DNA of 64,000 nucleotides from Rachycentron canadum (GCA_038496675.1 CM076649.1:17910337-17974336); one strand, 5' to 3'; counted from the first letter of the stretch, positions 52,501-60,839 are shown. Translations and numbers: made by a program. The notes: generated by a model not told the origin, from the letters alone.

Positions 52501-55500
52501 GTTACGTTGGTACTCTGGTCCAACAGTCCAGAAATGCATGTTAGGATAATTGATGATTCTAAAATGCCTCTAGGTGCGACTGTAAATGGTTGTTTGTCTC
52601 TATATGTCGGCCCTGTAATAGACTTACAAACTATCCACCCACTCTTGCCCAATGTCAGCTGGGATTGGCTGCAGCCCCCCTCCCGCATGGATAAGTGCTA
52701 TATATAATGGATTTCTGTTGAACGAAGACTCTTATTTTGATACCTTAAGCACATTTTACTGACACTTATGCACCTTTACTAACACAGGATTTTGAATGCT
52801 AGACTTGTTTATGATGGTTTCTGCATTTTTTGTATTGGTCCTTTTAGTAATTATTTTCTTTTTACTTTTATCTGAGTTTTATTTTCTTTTATCTGAATAT
52901 ATATATTATATATATTCATATATTTTATTTTTTTTGTCTTTTGTTTCTTTCCATTTGTCCTTTTTATGAGGAGCCAAAACTGAGACAATGAAAGATCATG
53001 ACAGGAAAATATGAACTCACCAGCTTCTCCCTCCTGCTCTGGGGAAGGACTCAGCTTTGCCCACCACGGTCTAAACTTCAACAGTCCCTTTACTTCATCA
53101 TCCTCAAACAAATCAGCCCTGCAGTGAGACCTGAGATGTTAGTCAACAAAAACAGCCAGGTACAGCAGTGTTAGAGGTTGGTTCTTTGATAAACTCACAG
53201 GTAGTGGTCGGGTGAGAAGGCAGATGCCTCTGCTTCCAGCCTTGCCTGCCTCCTCTCTGCTGCTGTTGTTCCCTCTGGGTTCTTGACATCGATCAGGTCG
53301 CTGAGCTCTTCCTGTCAGGACATTCACAGCGTTTGTGTCATATAAACTTAATTTTTTATCTTTGTCTAATCAACTCCCTAAAGGACATCAGGGGAGAATA
53401 TTTGTCTGTGGATCTCACCTCTAATCTGGCAAAAACTCCAGACCTCCGATTGCCAAAGCCGTACTTCTGCTGGGCTCTCAGCTCCTCCTCAGAGCTCTCC
53501 ATGTACACCTCCTGCTCTACCTGCCAGTCATAGTCTTCATCCTCCTCCTCGTCGTCATTTCCTGCATGTTCACTGCAGCCTTTAAAAAGATGAATTTATG
53601 ATTGGTTCTACATTGACACTGAAAATTTCCATGTTATTTTGCTTGTGTATTCGGTCCAAAGGATTGATTTTCAGTTAAACCCATATATAGAATTGACATA
53701 CCTGTGCTTAAATCCTCGACTAATGGTTTTGCTGAACGGGCGCCCTGTCGGGCGAGCAGACTTGTCAGCATTTGGAGTCCTTCAAAGTGCTCCCCAGGTG
53801 TCTCCTTCGGGACCCGAAGCATGAAGAGACCTAGAGCCAGGTAGGACATGAAGGGATGGTTTTCATTACAGATCTCCTGTACACCTCAGGTGCCTGTTAT
53901 TTCACACACAAGGTTTCTGCATTGTTCACCATCAATTTAAGACTTCACTCTATCTTTTTATTGCCACGCAGAATTCATTTGAATGCTATTGATCGTACCA
54001 GACAAAATATGCAGGTATAGAAAACTAGCAGGAACAATATAGCCTTGAACTATTTATTACATCACATTATTTCAGTACTTCCCAGCAGAAGAACGCTTGT
54101 TGGTTTAATTCAATTAAAGTGGGATAAGCGGATAAAATGAATGGATTTATTCACCACTTAAAAAAAATTGATAAAATGGCATTTTTGCTAAACTCATCAG
54201 TTGCCCATTATGAGGTGCTGGTCTGCTCAGCTACCGTGTCTAGTGTTAGTGACAGTGTTTTCTACATGTTAGACTGAAAAGAACTGAACAGTCTCCTGCA
54301 GCACAATCCCCTGTCACAATCCCATTTTCAGTTTGAAAGAGTGTGACATCTCCCTACATCCCACAATTACATCTAAAAACAATCTGATGAGCAACATTAC
54401 TGCCAGCTGCAGTTAGAGGAAAAAAACTAAGGACTGAAGGAAATTAAAAGTTTTATACCTTTGACCTTAGAAGAACTGTGGATAACCTGTACACATTATA
54501 GTTCTTGTGTTGTAAACATTGACTATATATGAAAGTGGATGTTGACTACATGGCCGTAAACTGAAGCCAATGCTGAAGAACCTCAAACCTTCATTCTATC
54601 TAATGACCATCAGGGGGCAATTCCACTAGTTGTAAAAAGAAGTCAGGCTGTATTGAAGTCTATGTGAAAATGGCCCTACTTCTTTCTTGATTTATTGGTT
54701 CAGTAAATGTTTTCCTAATGAGTTTATGGTCTCAGGTTCATTTTATATATATATATAGATATATATCTATATCTATATCTATATCTATAGATATAGATAT
54801 ATATAGATATAGATATAGATAGAGATAGAGAGAGAGAGAGAGAGAACCTAATTTTCCGCTTATGCTTTAAAAATGTTGTATTTCTCCTATGGATATTTTG
54901 CCCATATGTAGGCTCCACTATCTTCTGTAATAGGGCGGAGTCAAAGTCTGAAAATCTGAGCTCTTTATCTGAGATAAAGACATTTACTATTGATAATCTA
55001 TGCTAGAAAATCAATTATATATTTGTAATAAGAAACATAAATGGGATTCAAAAATGGTTTCCACCCAACAATATATTTCTAATTTACATGTATGTATATT
55101 TCTCTTCAAAGTGCTGAGAGGTTGCTTGAATCAAAGAAATGAATAAAGGCTCTTTATAAACTGATATGTGATGCGTTGAAGTAGAAGATCTCACAAAATG
55201 TTAGAGGAGAGGATGAGAAATACATCACACACTGCTGCTTTACTAAACTACTCATTTAAATCTGAGTGGAAAAAAGACATTGATTGTTGATTGATCAGTC
55301 ACACATTTGAATTTGAAAGTAAGTATCTCTTTATAACAAGCAGCAGCAGATAAATCAGGCCACCTGCACGTGCAATACTTCAAAATGAAGTGGTCGCTTT
55401 ACAAACTGCTATTAACACTGAGCAGATGAATAAGAATGATTTGCTTTCACCACACAGATAATCTGATGGTCGCCTAAAGACCTCATAAAATTTCAATGCA

Positions 55501-57952
55501 CCCAAGTGTTAAAGCTTACAAGCACTTTACGATAGAATCTGATTAATTGCTTGAGTTGCAGGCCTTGCGGAGTGGAGAGCCTGAAAGAGGGATCCTAATG
55601 ATTGCTCATTATAAGTCTAAACAAGGACACTCATTAGCAGTGCTTTATTAGCAGATGTTACAGGCTTATTTAGACACAGCGTGTTAACCGGGGCCATGCT
55701 GACAGACGGGCAAGGAGGTGTCAGAGTCCATAAGGCAGACGTCTCCGTGAAGACTACTTCATTACAACTGATTATGTGCAACACAATGTCAAAGACAGAT
55801 CACAGTGACAGGGAGTAGTGTATAGACAATAGTGAACTTCATGCCAAAAGTCATTGCCATGTTTTATTCATTTGTTATATATTTAAAGAAAAGCTCTCTG
55901 TCACTGTAAAAGCAGATCTTGCAGTGCAGTCTACGGGCTGTGATCATTATGAGGTTACAGATGGTTTCAGTGGCCCTTTGAAGGGATGAAATAACATGAT
56001 CAGTGGGTTAATTTACCCTGGCTGATTGACTCAAGTACAAACTAAAGACACCCTGGGGATCAATCACTGCCTGCAATTAGAAATATGCTTCAGGGTCTTG
56101 CTGTAGTGTGACTGGTGACCAAAACATTGCAAAGCAAGCACAACCTCTTGCTATTGAGATTTGCTGCACAACAATGTCAATCAGTGTGTACACTCTTTTA
56201 TTGTTATCAAATATATGGTTGCTTGTTGTTTGGACAGAAATCAGTTAAAGATGGGTTTCAATTGCTTTAAAAAACAGATTTATTTTTACCAGTGTGTAAC
56301 TATTGTTGTTGCTCTTAGTGATATTACCGCATGTGATGCTCTCCCCTGTTCTCTCTCTCAACCAAAATGGTCAAGACAGATGGCTACCCACCCTGAGTCT
56401 GTCATTAGTGCTTGCTCTTGGTGTGAATTGTTGGGTGTCTGTCTTCTCTAAAAATAACACACCACGTGCATAATCAAATATATTTCAGGTCAGTATTTTG
56501 ATTAACTGTGCAGCATTTACGCAAATCATACACAACCCTGAACTCTGCAAGGTCGTAGGCCACATTCAAACACCTACCCCAGGGCCATCACACCCAGGGC
56601 CATCACACTGCACCTCCTCGTCCTGTCATCATAGACGGCTCAGTGAGCTTGGTAGCAGTTCTGTAGGGGGACCTTTGTGTCTGTGATGCTGACCATCACC
56701 ATCACCTGATATTTACAAAATGAACGGTGATTTTATACATCTAGTTGAAAGATACACCAATTTGAATGGCCCAAGTAGCACAACGTGGTTCAGTTCTTGC
56801 AAAGAACCTTTGTTGTATGTCATGTCCCTCTCCCTTTGTGTCTGTCTTCATTTTCAAACTAATAAAGTTGAAAATGCTCCAAAAAGTTACACAATTTACC
56901 ACCATCTGGTGTCTTTGGTTATAAAATTGTTTCCATAATTTGAATAAAATGAACAGAAAGTTAACAAGCCTCTTCAGCATTTCTGTGGGGTTTATAAGTC
57001 AGTGTGTTGAGAGAGCATTTGTATAAACTTAAAAATAATATTCTGGGACACTTTTTTTTTCTCTGCTAAAAGAAAGGTTGGCACATTCTGGCAAAGGAGA
57101 AAAACAACAGCTTTTCTTTTGAAAAACAAACAAATCCAGAGAAATAGCTTTCACCTGAGTCATTATGTCGACTAACACAAAAAAGCAGATTGGTGGTAGG
57201 GATCAGATCCACCAACATAATTCATTGCCTCCCAGGGCAACACTAATATTGGACACTGTTGTCAATTTGAGGATGATAAATTAACTTTGGTCATTCCAGC
57301 TTGCGTACGTGCTCATATAGAGAATGCTGCACAAAAGTCACAATTTTGTATTCCCTTTGGTACAACCACTGTTAACACCTTTACTTTAATATGTCAACAT
57401 ACATTTTGCTGTGTAATATCACCATCAAACCAGTGCAAGTCATGCAGCTTTCCACCATGTACATGCGCATGTATCATCGTATGATAATGTGACCTACCTT
57501 TATCAATGTCGAATTTGGCCTTTTCTCTCCCATCCTCCACTATTCTTCCTGGAAGACTTAGTCTAGAAATAATACATACAGAGATAGATGGTGACAATTA
57601 CTAAAAGCAAAGACAAATATCCCATTTGTTTCGACCTTGTCATTTTTCTACCGCTATAGAGACAAGTGCCTCTAAAGTCAGGTGTAAAATAGATGGTGCT
57701 GCTTTAAGAAGCCCATAAAATAACTGCTTCCATCACCCACTCATTAATCCTAGCTAGGTTTAAACACAGATACACAGTTACATCAGTTCATGTGTATTGG
57801 TTAACTCACCTAAGAAAGTAGGGTTTGGCATAGAACTTGAAATCTGTCCCATCAATATAAAGGTCAAACTCTGATGTTCTGGTGTAGGGCACACGGATGT
57901 TGAGGATCAAGTAGTCTGGATCTTGGCTCAGGTCAAAGGCAGGAGTTATCAT
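23325..57952 (-). CDS. shq1: shq1, H/ACA ribonucleoprotein assembly factor (whole coding span, 11 coding exons)
   Basis: Joining 57952-57810, 57562-57498, 53830-53702, 53579-53419, 53311-53199, 53118-53021, 45668-45511, 45008-44955, 38745-38622, 32844-32724 and 23991-23325 gives 1,833 nt in one frame (610 codons plus TGA). Every junction is GT-AG with matching phase. SHQ1 is a chaperone that clamps newly made dyskerin (NAP57/Cbf5), mimicking RNA, before R2TP-driven hand-over to H/ACA snoRNPs and telomerase RNP. Residues about 1-95 form the N-terminal CS (p23-like) domain ([15 protein letters not shown]..., [20 protein letters not shown]). An acidic linker follows (about 113-130). The SHQ1-specific helical domain spans about 150-390, with KSYLLDK-like, [15 protein letters not shown] (318-332) and [12 protein letters not shown] signatures. 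The C-terminus is a Ser/Glu/Gly-rich tail. The human protein is 577 residues as I recall; the excess here is in the tail. Intact, no frameshift. It is probably a constitutive housekeeping gene. Confidence 0.97.
25232..25249 (+). repeat. short (GT)n tract
   Basis: Nine GT dinucleotides, followed shortly by a G-rich stretch (25259-25270). Confidence 0.9.
26360..26720 (+). repeat. dispersed repeat, family A copy 2
   Basis: Longer copy of the 9494-9780 family. It begins near 'gtgttagcatgctaatgctg' and continues through 'tttcgtggcaatccgtttgt', 'caagacatttcacttaaaat', 'ggttcatcctctgggcacca' and 'aaatttcatggcaatgcttg'. It lies within a shq1 intron. Confidence 0.7.
26838..26879. repeat. perfect 20-bp palindrome plus a partial direct copy
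   Basis: 26838-26857 reads CTAGTCTCATATGAGACTAG, identical to its own reverse complement. Its first 16 bases recur at 26864-26879. Confidence 0.95.
28306..28337 (+). repeat. poly(A) run
   Basis: Thirty-two consecutive A. No retroposon body is recognised upstream. Confidence 0.95.
31015..31096. other. assembly gap (82 N) inside a G-rich run
   Basis: Eighty-two unresolved bases, bordered on the left by repeats of GGGT and on the right by thirteen consecutive G. It lies in a shq1 intron, so no coding sequence is lost. Confidence 0.98.
32668..32690 (+). repeat. (TG)n tract; CA-repeat in shq1 sense
   Basis: TG repeats on the plus strand read as CA in the shq1 transcript. They start about 35 nt downstream of the exon 10 splice donor (32723), with further CA-rich sequence between. 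Confidence 0.9.
32724..32844 (-). CDS. shq1: shq1 coding exon 10
   Basis: The acceptor is CCCAG above 32844 and the donor GTAAGT at 32723. It encodes residues 349-388: [20 protein letters not shown] then [20 protein letters not shown]. This is nearly identical to the human SHQ1 segment ([25 protein letters not shown]). It is one of the most conserved parts of the SHQ1-specific domain, part of the helical surface that contacts dyskerin. Confidence 0.97.
32845..38621 (-). other. shq1: shq1 intron between coding exons 9 and 10
   Basis: 5.8 kb. It begins with a CA-repeat close to the exon 9 donor. No nested gene or full-length mobile element is recognised. The 161-codon open frame at 37892-38377 on the plus strand has no recognisable motif and is probably chance. 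Confidence 0.85.
38571..38599 (+). repeat. (TG)n tract; CA-repeat in shq1 sense
   Basis: Perfect TG repeat of about 29 bp. In the shq1 transcript it is CA and begins about 22 nt past the exon 9 donor. Confidence 0.95.
38622..38745 (-). CDS. shq1: shq1 coding exon 9
   Basis: The acceptor is TTTCAG above 38745 and the donor GTGGGT at 38621. It encodes residues 308-348: [20 protein letters not shown] then [20 protein letters not shown] and S-G. The [15 protein letters not shown] core is a family signature, identical in human SHQ1. The donor is slightly non-consensus (GTGGGT rather than GTRAGT) and is followed by GU- and CA-rich sequence. Confidence 0.97.
41734..41893. repeat. long imperfect hairpin, possible MITE
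   Basis: The left arm 'ggtttactgagtaatctgg' (41752-41770) pairs exactly with 'ccagattactcagtaaacc' (41855-41873). Pairing extends on both sides: 'gctgagtaa' with 'ttactcagc' (inner) and 'tgttccaggaac' roughly with 'cttcttggaata' (outer). The loop of about 30 nt lies near 41798-41828. No transposase is present. Confidence 0.8.
42951..43490 (+). mobile_element. internally deleted Tc1-like transposon with a disabled transposase remnant
   Basis: The 540-bp element has matching imperfect terminal inverted repeats, ATACACCAATCAGCC at the left and GGCTGATCGGTGTAT at the right. Between them is only the 3' part of a Tc1-like transposase gene. Recognisable blocks are [26 protein letters not shown] around the second catalytic Asp (about 43169-43198), and [13 protein letters not shown] (about 43267-43305). 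The 5' half including the DNA-binding domain is missing and the frame is broken. The third catalytic Glu of the DD34E triad is Gln here (CAG at 43285-43287). It is a non-functional relic in a shq1 intron, opposite in sense to shq1. Confidence 0.85.
43578..43624. repeat. AT-rich perfect inverted repeat
   Basis: Arms of 17 nt (43578-43594 and 43608-43624; AGTGTAAACTATATAGT and its complement) flank a 13-nt spacer. The arms contain the self-complementary core CTATATAG. It sits about 90 bp past the Tc1-like element. Confidence 0.9.
44955..45008 (-). CDS. shq1: shq1 coding exon 8
   Basis: A 54-nt exon between the acceptor CTGCAG and the donor GTGAGT. It encodes residues 290-307, [18 protein letters not shown], aligning with human VESAWNIRKLSPTLCWFE. 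Both ends are phase 0, so skipping it would keep the frame. It is too short to be noticed from length alone and was found by matching the flanking phases. Confidence 0.95.
45009..45510 (-). other. shq1: shq1 intron between coding exons 7 and 8
   Basis: 502 bp. It starts with GTGAGTGAGTGTATGTGTG (GU-rich) at the exon 7 donor. Nothing else is recognised. Confidence 0.9.
45511..45668 (-). CDS. shq1: shq1 coding exon 7
   Basis: The acceptor is GTGCAG above 45668 and the donor GTGAGT at 45510. It encodes residues 237-289: [20 protein letters not shown] then [20 protein letters not shown] and [13 protein letters not shown]. This matches human [20 protein letters not shown] and onward to the conserved ILLAYCYE block of the SHQ1-specific domain. 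Confidence 0.97.
49132..49156 (+). repeat. (AC)n tract
   Basis: AC repeats with one G interruption, followed by more CA-rich sequence to about 49195. Confidence 0.9.
49517..49595 (+). repeat. (AC)n microsatellite
   Basis: About 79 bp of AC dinucleotides with one early G interruption. It is among the longest microsatellites in the window. Confidence 0.97.
52545..52712 (+). repeat. family E repeat (LINE-tail-like), most complete copy
   Basis: Contains 'aaatgcctctaggtgcgact', 'gtaaatggttgtttgtctct', 'atatgtcggccctgtaatag', 'cccaatgtcagctgggattg', 'gctgcagcccccctcc' and 'ggataagtgctatatataat'. The last blocks match 59630-59740 and the first match 16741-16830. Confidence 0.7.
53021..53118 (-). 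CDS. shq1: shq1 coding exon 6
   Basis: The acceptor is CTGCAG above 53118 and the donor GTGAGT at 53020. It encodes residues 205-236, [20 protein letters not shown] then [12 protein letters not shown], matching human ADFFEDEAIEQILKYNPWW. This is the entry to the SHQ1-specific helical domain. The preceding Leu codon is split across the junction. Confidence 0.95.
53199..53311 (-). CDS. shq1: shq1 coding exon 5
   Basis: The acceptor is GACAG above 53311 and the donor GTGAGT at 53198. It encodes residues 167-203, [20 protein letters not shown] then [17 protein letters not shown], plus two bases of Leu. This aligns with human [22 protein letters not shown] and FDPDHYL. The flanking introns are only 80 bp (exon 5-6) and 107 bp (exon 4-5). 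Confidence 0.95.
53419..53579 (-). CDS. shq1: shq1 coding exon 4
   Basis: The acceptor is TTAAAG above 53579 and the donor GTGAGA at 53418. It encodes residues 113-166: an acidic run ([12 protein letters not shown], about 120-131) then [20 protein letters not shown] and [15 protein letters not shown]. The YGFGN.RSGV motif is shared with human SHQ1. The acidic segment links the CS domain to the SHQ1-specific domain. Confidence 0.95.
53702..53830 (-). CDS. shq1: shq1 coding exon 3
   Basis: The acceptor is CTCTAG above 53830 and the donor GTATGT at 53701. It encodes residues 70-112: [20 protein letters not shown] then [20 protein letters not shown] and [15 protein letters not shown] is the hallmark last strand of the SHQ1 CS domain, nearly identical to the human sequence. 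Confidence 0.96.
54525..54740 (+). repeat. dispersed teleost-type repeat (SINE-like)
   Basis: Contains 'actatatatgaaagtggatg', 'aactgaagccaatgctgaag', 'aatgaccatcagggggcaat', 'ttgtaaaaagaagtcaggct', 'ttgatttattggttcagtaa' and 'cctaatgagtttatggtctc'. This matches a repeat I recall as widespread in percomorph fish. The class is not certain. Confidence 0.6.
54744..54845 (+). repeat. compound (TA)/(TATAGA)/(GA) microsatellite with internal symmetry
   Basis: TA repeats pass into ATATCT units, switch at about 54785-54790 (CTATAG) to the complementary AGATAT units, and end in a GA run. The switch makes a hairpin-capable inverted repeat. Confidence 0.9.
57498..57562 (-). CDS. shq1: shq1 coding exon 2
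   Basis: A 65-nt exon between the acceptor TTCTAG and the donor GTAGGT. It encodes the end of Arg48 and residues 49-69, [20 protein letters not shown] then K, matching human [20 protein letters not shown]. This is the middle of the CS domain. The intron before it is 247 bp. Confidence 0.95.
57810..57952 (-). CDS. shq1: shq1 coding exon 1 (start codon)
   Basis: The ATG at 57952-57950 begins [20 protein letters not shown], then [20 protein letters not shown] and YAKPYFL, almost the human N-terminus. The donor GTGAGT is at 57809. A consensus acceptor (CTCTGCAG) ends at 57977, so the exon proper runs 57976-57810 with 24 nt of leader. Reading frames extending upstream past this acceptor are intronic artefacts. 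The sequence forms the first strands of the CS domain. Confidence 0.96.
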
Positions 57953-57976
57953 TATGAATGCTGATGTTGTGAAGAC

Positions 57977-58861
57977 CTGCAGAGTCAATGATGGGAAGAA
58001 TAAAATCCAGTTAATCTGTACAGTATTACAACACAGAAGTACACCCGGTTGTTGGAATGAATCATGGAGCAGCTGACTGTAGCATGCCACCTTGTGGCTG
58101 AGTCCATTAAATGTTGTTGGTAAGAGCAGCAGCCCTCATGATCCAACGATGACAGCTGTAAACAAAGCTCGTGTCTCACATAACGACTCGTTTCCGACTG
58201 ATACAAGTTTTAAAAAGTGTTAGTTTGAAATGAGCTTGAAACGTCACTGCCATTCTCTTTTGTTGTCTCTTCGCCAAACTACATAGGAAAAATTGAGCAT
58301 TTAAAAAGGTATCGCTTTAAGACAAATGTGTGCATTTCTCAAAACATTCTCACTAAACATAAAGGACTGTCATTAAACTCCGGCATAATCCTCATCTTCC
58401 AAGGCATAATTATAGTTGTTAATGCTTCGCTGCATTAATTTGTAGCAATCTTATGAGGCTATTTCAGCAAATTATAGACTTATCATGAATAATAAACGCC
58501 AAGGTTTAAATTTTGGGAAAACTGACCATTTAGTTGCCTTATAAACAGTCCATTTTTTCAACAACCTGAAAATCAAGCGGAATTAGGTGTACATCTATGA
58601 GGCGAGCACATCTGTCGATGCCACACTGTTGAGGCGCATATTTTAAGTTTAGTTGAGGACTAGCTCGCTACTAGCCTGTAAACTCATGATCGGTCTCCTC
58701 GTGTGTTTCGGCTAGCATAGCACAGCAGCACCGTTAGCTAACACACACCACCCTCCGCTACTTAACGCGACTGTTTTTCTGAAACTGGCTGTTTAAATCA
58801 CCAGAGGGACTGTCGAAGAAACGGCGCTCTAATATTACAGTTAACAAGGACGTGGACTCAC
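57977..58861 (-). other. shq1: probable shq1 5' UTR intron
   Basis: Bounded on the transcript by a strong donor (CTG then GTGAGTCC at 58861) and the CTCTGCAG acceptor before the start-codon exon. 885 bp with no recognised element. Confidence 0.6.
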
Positions 58862-58950
58862 CAGAAAAACAGCGAGTTACTCCTACAGACCACACTGTCA
58901 GCCCCGAAGTGTGGCGTCCATGTTTTACCATAGTAGAGAGACAAAACGGG
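58862..58950 (-). other. shq1: probable untranslated first exon and promoter edge of shq1
   Basis: The minus strand reads a GC-richer stretch that ends ...TGTTTTTCTG at a GTGAGTCC donor. The 5' limit is a guess. If it starts above 58921, the leader contains a short upstream ORF, ATG at 58921 to TGA at 58898 (M-D-A-T-L-R-G). There is no TATA box in front. The exon is inferred from the donor and from the matching acceptor near the start codon. Confidence 0.5.
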
Positions 58951-60300
58951 CAGTAAAATGTTCTGTGAAAATTCCCTTTTGCCATGAAATATGCATGTCC
59001 CACGCACAGGTCGATATGAAGCCTTTGCTTAAAATGTGACTTAAATGCTTAATTAATTAAATGGAAGAATATTTGCTGATTCTTTCTTTGTTTTTTTAGT
59101 TAATTCATGAATGAGTCTAGCAGTGCCTTGCAGAAAATTGAAACCACTGACTGCCTATAGCTGAAACACACATAACATAATGCAATAGCCAGAAGAACCC
59201 AACCTATACCCTATGAACATCTTTCCTTCACATTCTTTGGGAAACGTGTACAGTTTTTCTATGTGGCTAACACATTGTTTAAGAATGGATGTAAACACAA
59301 AACATTACTGATGAAGTTTTTCTAATTAGCTTGACACAGTCATTACAAAGAGGCTCAAGACCAGTTAATAAAACAAGACCCACCAAGAGACAAATTAGGA
59401 TTTTCAATTGCAGAAAAGGAAAGTTTAAAAGCTATTTTTTAAAAAAGTGAGCCTAAAAATTCAGTTTGGAAAGACAATAAAGAGGTCATACATGACACAC
59501 CTCTGGACCACACACAATGATACAGTGACTTTCACATCGACTTTGCTATTACTGCTCATGTACCGCATATGCCAAACATGCAATTATAGCATGTAACATT
59601 TTCTTTTATTACACCAAGGGTATCTTTAGACTGGGGACCAGTCCAGGGTGGACCCTGCCAACACCCAATGTCAGCTGGGATTGTCTCCAGCCCCCCCCGC
59701 GACCCTGACAGATAGGTGGTATAGATAATGAATGGATTGAAGGGTATCGTCTCACACAACTATTACATCAAATGTGTACAGTTACTTATTTGCACTGGTT
59801 ATATCAGTCTCCTATGTCATTCTTATTATCATAATCTTACAGCTTGATGTTTTTGCACCATTGTCTGTGAACAGTTTTTCTTGCACTGGTTGTGTTTTTC
59901 TGTGTGTTTTCATGTCCACTCTATGTGCCTTTCAAATTGTCCCCGGGGCTGAAAAATTTGAATGAAAAAATAAATTTTCTTGAATCAAACTGAATCATGA
60001 TGCCTTCAATGCTTCTTTATTCTAATGGAAAAACATTGTACATCTCTACAGTGGGTGCTTTAACCAGTAGTGGTAGTATGATTACTGTCAAATTCAATAA
60101 TTCATTTAGCTTTTTTTTTTTAAAGAAAGGATAATAATAATTCCCAACAAAACACTGTAATAAACTTTGAATGATTTGAACATATTGACATGGCAGCAAA
60201 ATAGAAAAACTGATGAAACTGTTTTAGCTATACCGCAGATAAAAATAAAAATAAAGTAGGTAAAAAAAGATTTAAAAAAACGGACCCATTTTAACCCTTA
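58951..60300. other. divergent intergenic spacer between shq1 and gxylt2
   Basis: About 1.35 kb between head-to-head genes. It is mostly AT-rich, with one family E tail (59630-59740) in the middle. No gene is seen. Confidence 0.75.
59630..59740 (+). repeat. family E repeat (LINE-tail-like), 3' fragment
   Basis: Contains 'ggggaccagtccagggtgga', 'acccaatgtcagctgggatt', 'gtctccagccccccccgcga', 'ccctgacagataggtggtat' and 'agataatgaatgga'. It matches the tail of 52545-52712. Confidence 0.75.
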
Positions 60301-60552
60301 GAGTGTCATTACTATCTAACCGCGTTAACGCGCGTTAACAGTGGCGTCATTACGGTAACGGTGTAGAAGCCACGCCTCCCCCGTGTAATCCTCCATGGAC
60401 GACGAGGAGCTCCTCTCCGCTCTCCATCATCATCTGCGGAAAAATGCGAGCGGGGAACGGTAACAAAATGTCAACTCGGGCTGCTCCCCGTCACTCGCAG
60501 ACATGAGCGGGGTCCTCTCTGCCTCCTCCAGCCGCAACAAGTCGCTCTCACC
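60301..60552 (+). promoter_or_regulatory. gxylt2: gxylt2 promoter and 5' leader
   Basis: A CpG-rich block that starts abruptly after AT-rich DNA. It carries a perfect 16-bp palindrome GTTAACGCGCGTTAAC (60324-60339), a GCGTCATTACGG stretch (60344-60355), and a KLF/Sp1-like CCACGCCTCCCCC box (60370-60382). No TATA box is visible. Three upstream ORFs precede the main ATG: 60395-60463 (22 codons), 60468-60506 (12 codons) and 60503-60574 (23 codons, overlapping the main start out of frame). The TSS is unknown, so which of these are transcribed is inference. Confidence 0.6.
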
Positions 60553-60839
60553 ATGCGGATCCACTGTAAAGTAGTTGTGATCGCCGTGTGTTTCGGAGTT
60601 TTCCTACTTTTGTACTTTTTGGGGGGCAATGCCGCGGACGATCCGCTGTTGAAAGAAGTTGTAGAGGAGGCGCAGGAGGACGACAAGTCCTCCCCGTCTC
60701 CCCCCGAGCTCGGACGCGATGTTGCGGCAAAGTTTGCCAGGAAATCATCAGCCGGAGTCGGCGTGCGTGCGGAGGAGCCCCCGAAGCGACGGAAAGAGGG
60801 GAAAGCGATCAATAGAGGTGGCGGCGTGAATGCAAAGAG
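60553..60839 (+). CDS. gxylt2: gxylt2 first coding exon (glucoside xylosyltransferase 2), partial
   Basis: The ATG at 60553 opens MRIHCKVVVIAVCFGVFLLL then YFLGGNAADDPLL. A six-residue basic cytosolic tail is followed by a hydrophobic signal anchor (about residues 7-25), as in type II Golgi/ER glycosyltransferases. A hydrophilic stem rich in Glu, Arg and Lys follows to residue 95. The donor AAAGAG then GTGAGG ends the exon at 60839 in phase 2. The N-terminus resembles GXYLT proteins (basic start, VVV...LLY), and the gene lies next to shq1 head-to-head as GXYLT2 does in human. GXYLT1/2 add xylose in alpha-1,3 linkage to O-glucose on Notch EGF repeats. The catalytic domain lies outside the window, so the identity rests on the N-terminus and synteny. 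Confidence 0.75.

Larger units (their letters stand above)
45669..53020 (-). other. shq1: shq1 intron between coding exons 6 and 7
   Basis: 7.4 kb. It contains (CA)n tracts at 49132-49156 and 49517-49595 and a family E repeat at 52545-52712. No other gene is supported; long frames near 49.3-49.7 kb are translations of CA repeats. Sequence at about 46.6-46.75 kb has a repeat-like look, but I could not assign it. Confidence 0.8.
53831..57497 (-). other. shq1: shq1 intron between coding exons 2 and 3
   Basis: 3.7 kb. It holds a teleost-type repeat (54525-54740) followed by a compound microsatellite (54744-54845). The rest shows no gene or identifiable element. Confidence 0.85.

Noticed and set aside
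53139..53327. 62-codon frame with [11 protein letters not shown]
   Set aside because: It is coding exon 5 of shq1 read in the wrong frame. The correct frame gives [20 protein letters not shown].
57977..58090. N-terminal extension of SHQ1 upstream of M-I-T-P
   Set aside because: The extension crosses a CTCTGCAG acceptor and does not match the family. SHQ1 starts at the conserved M-(I/L)-T-P-A-F-D-L-S-Q.
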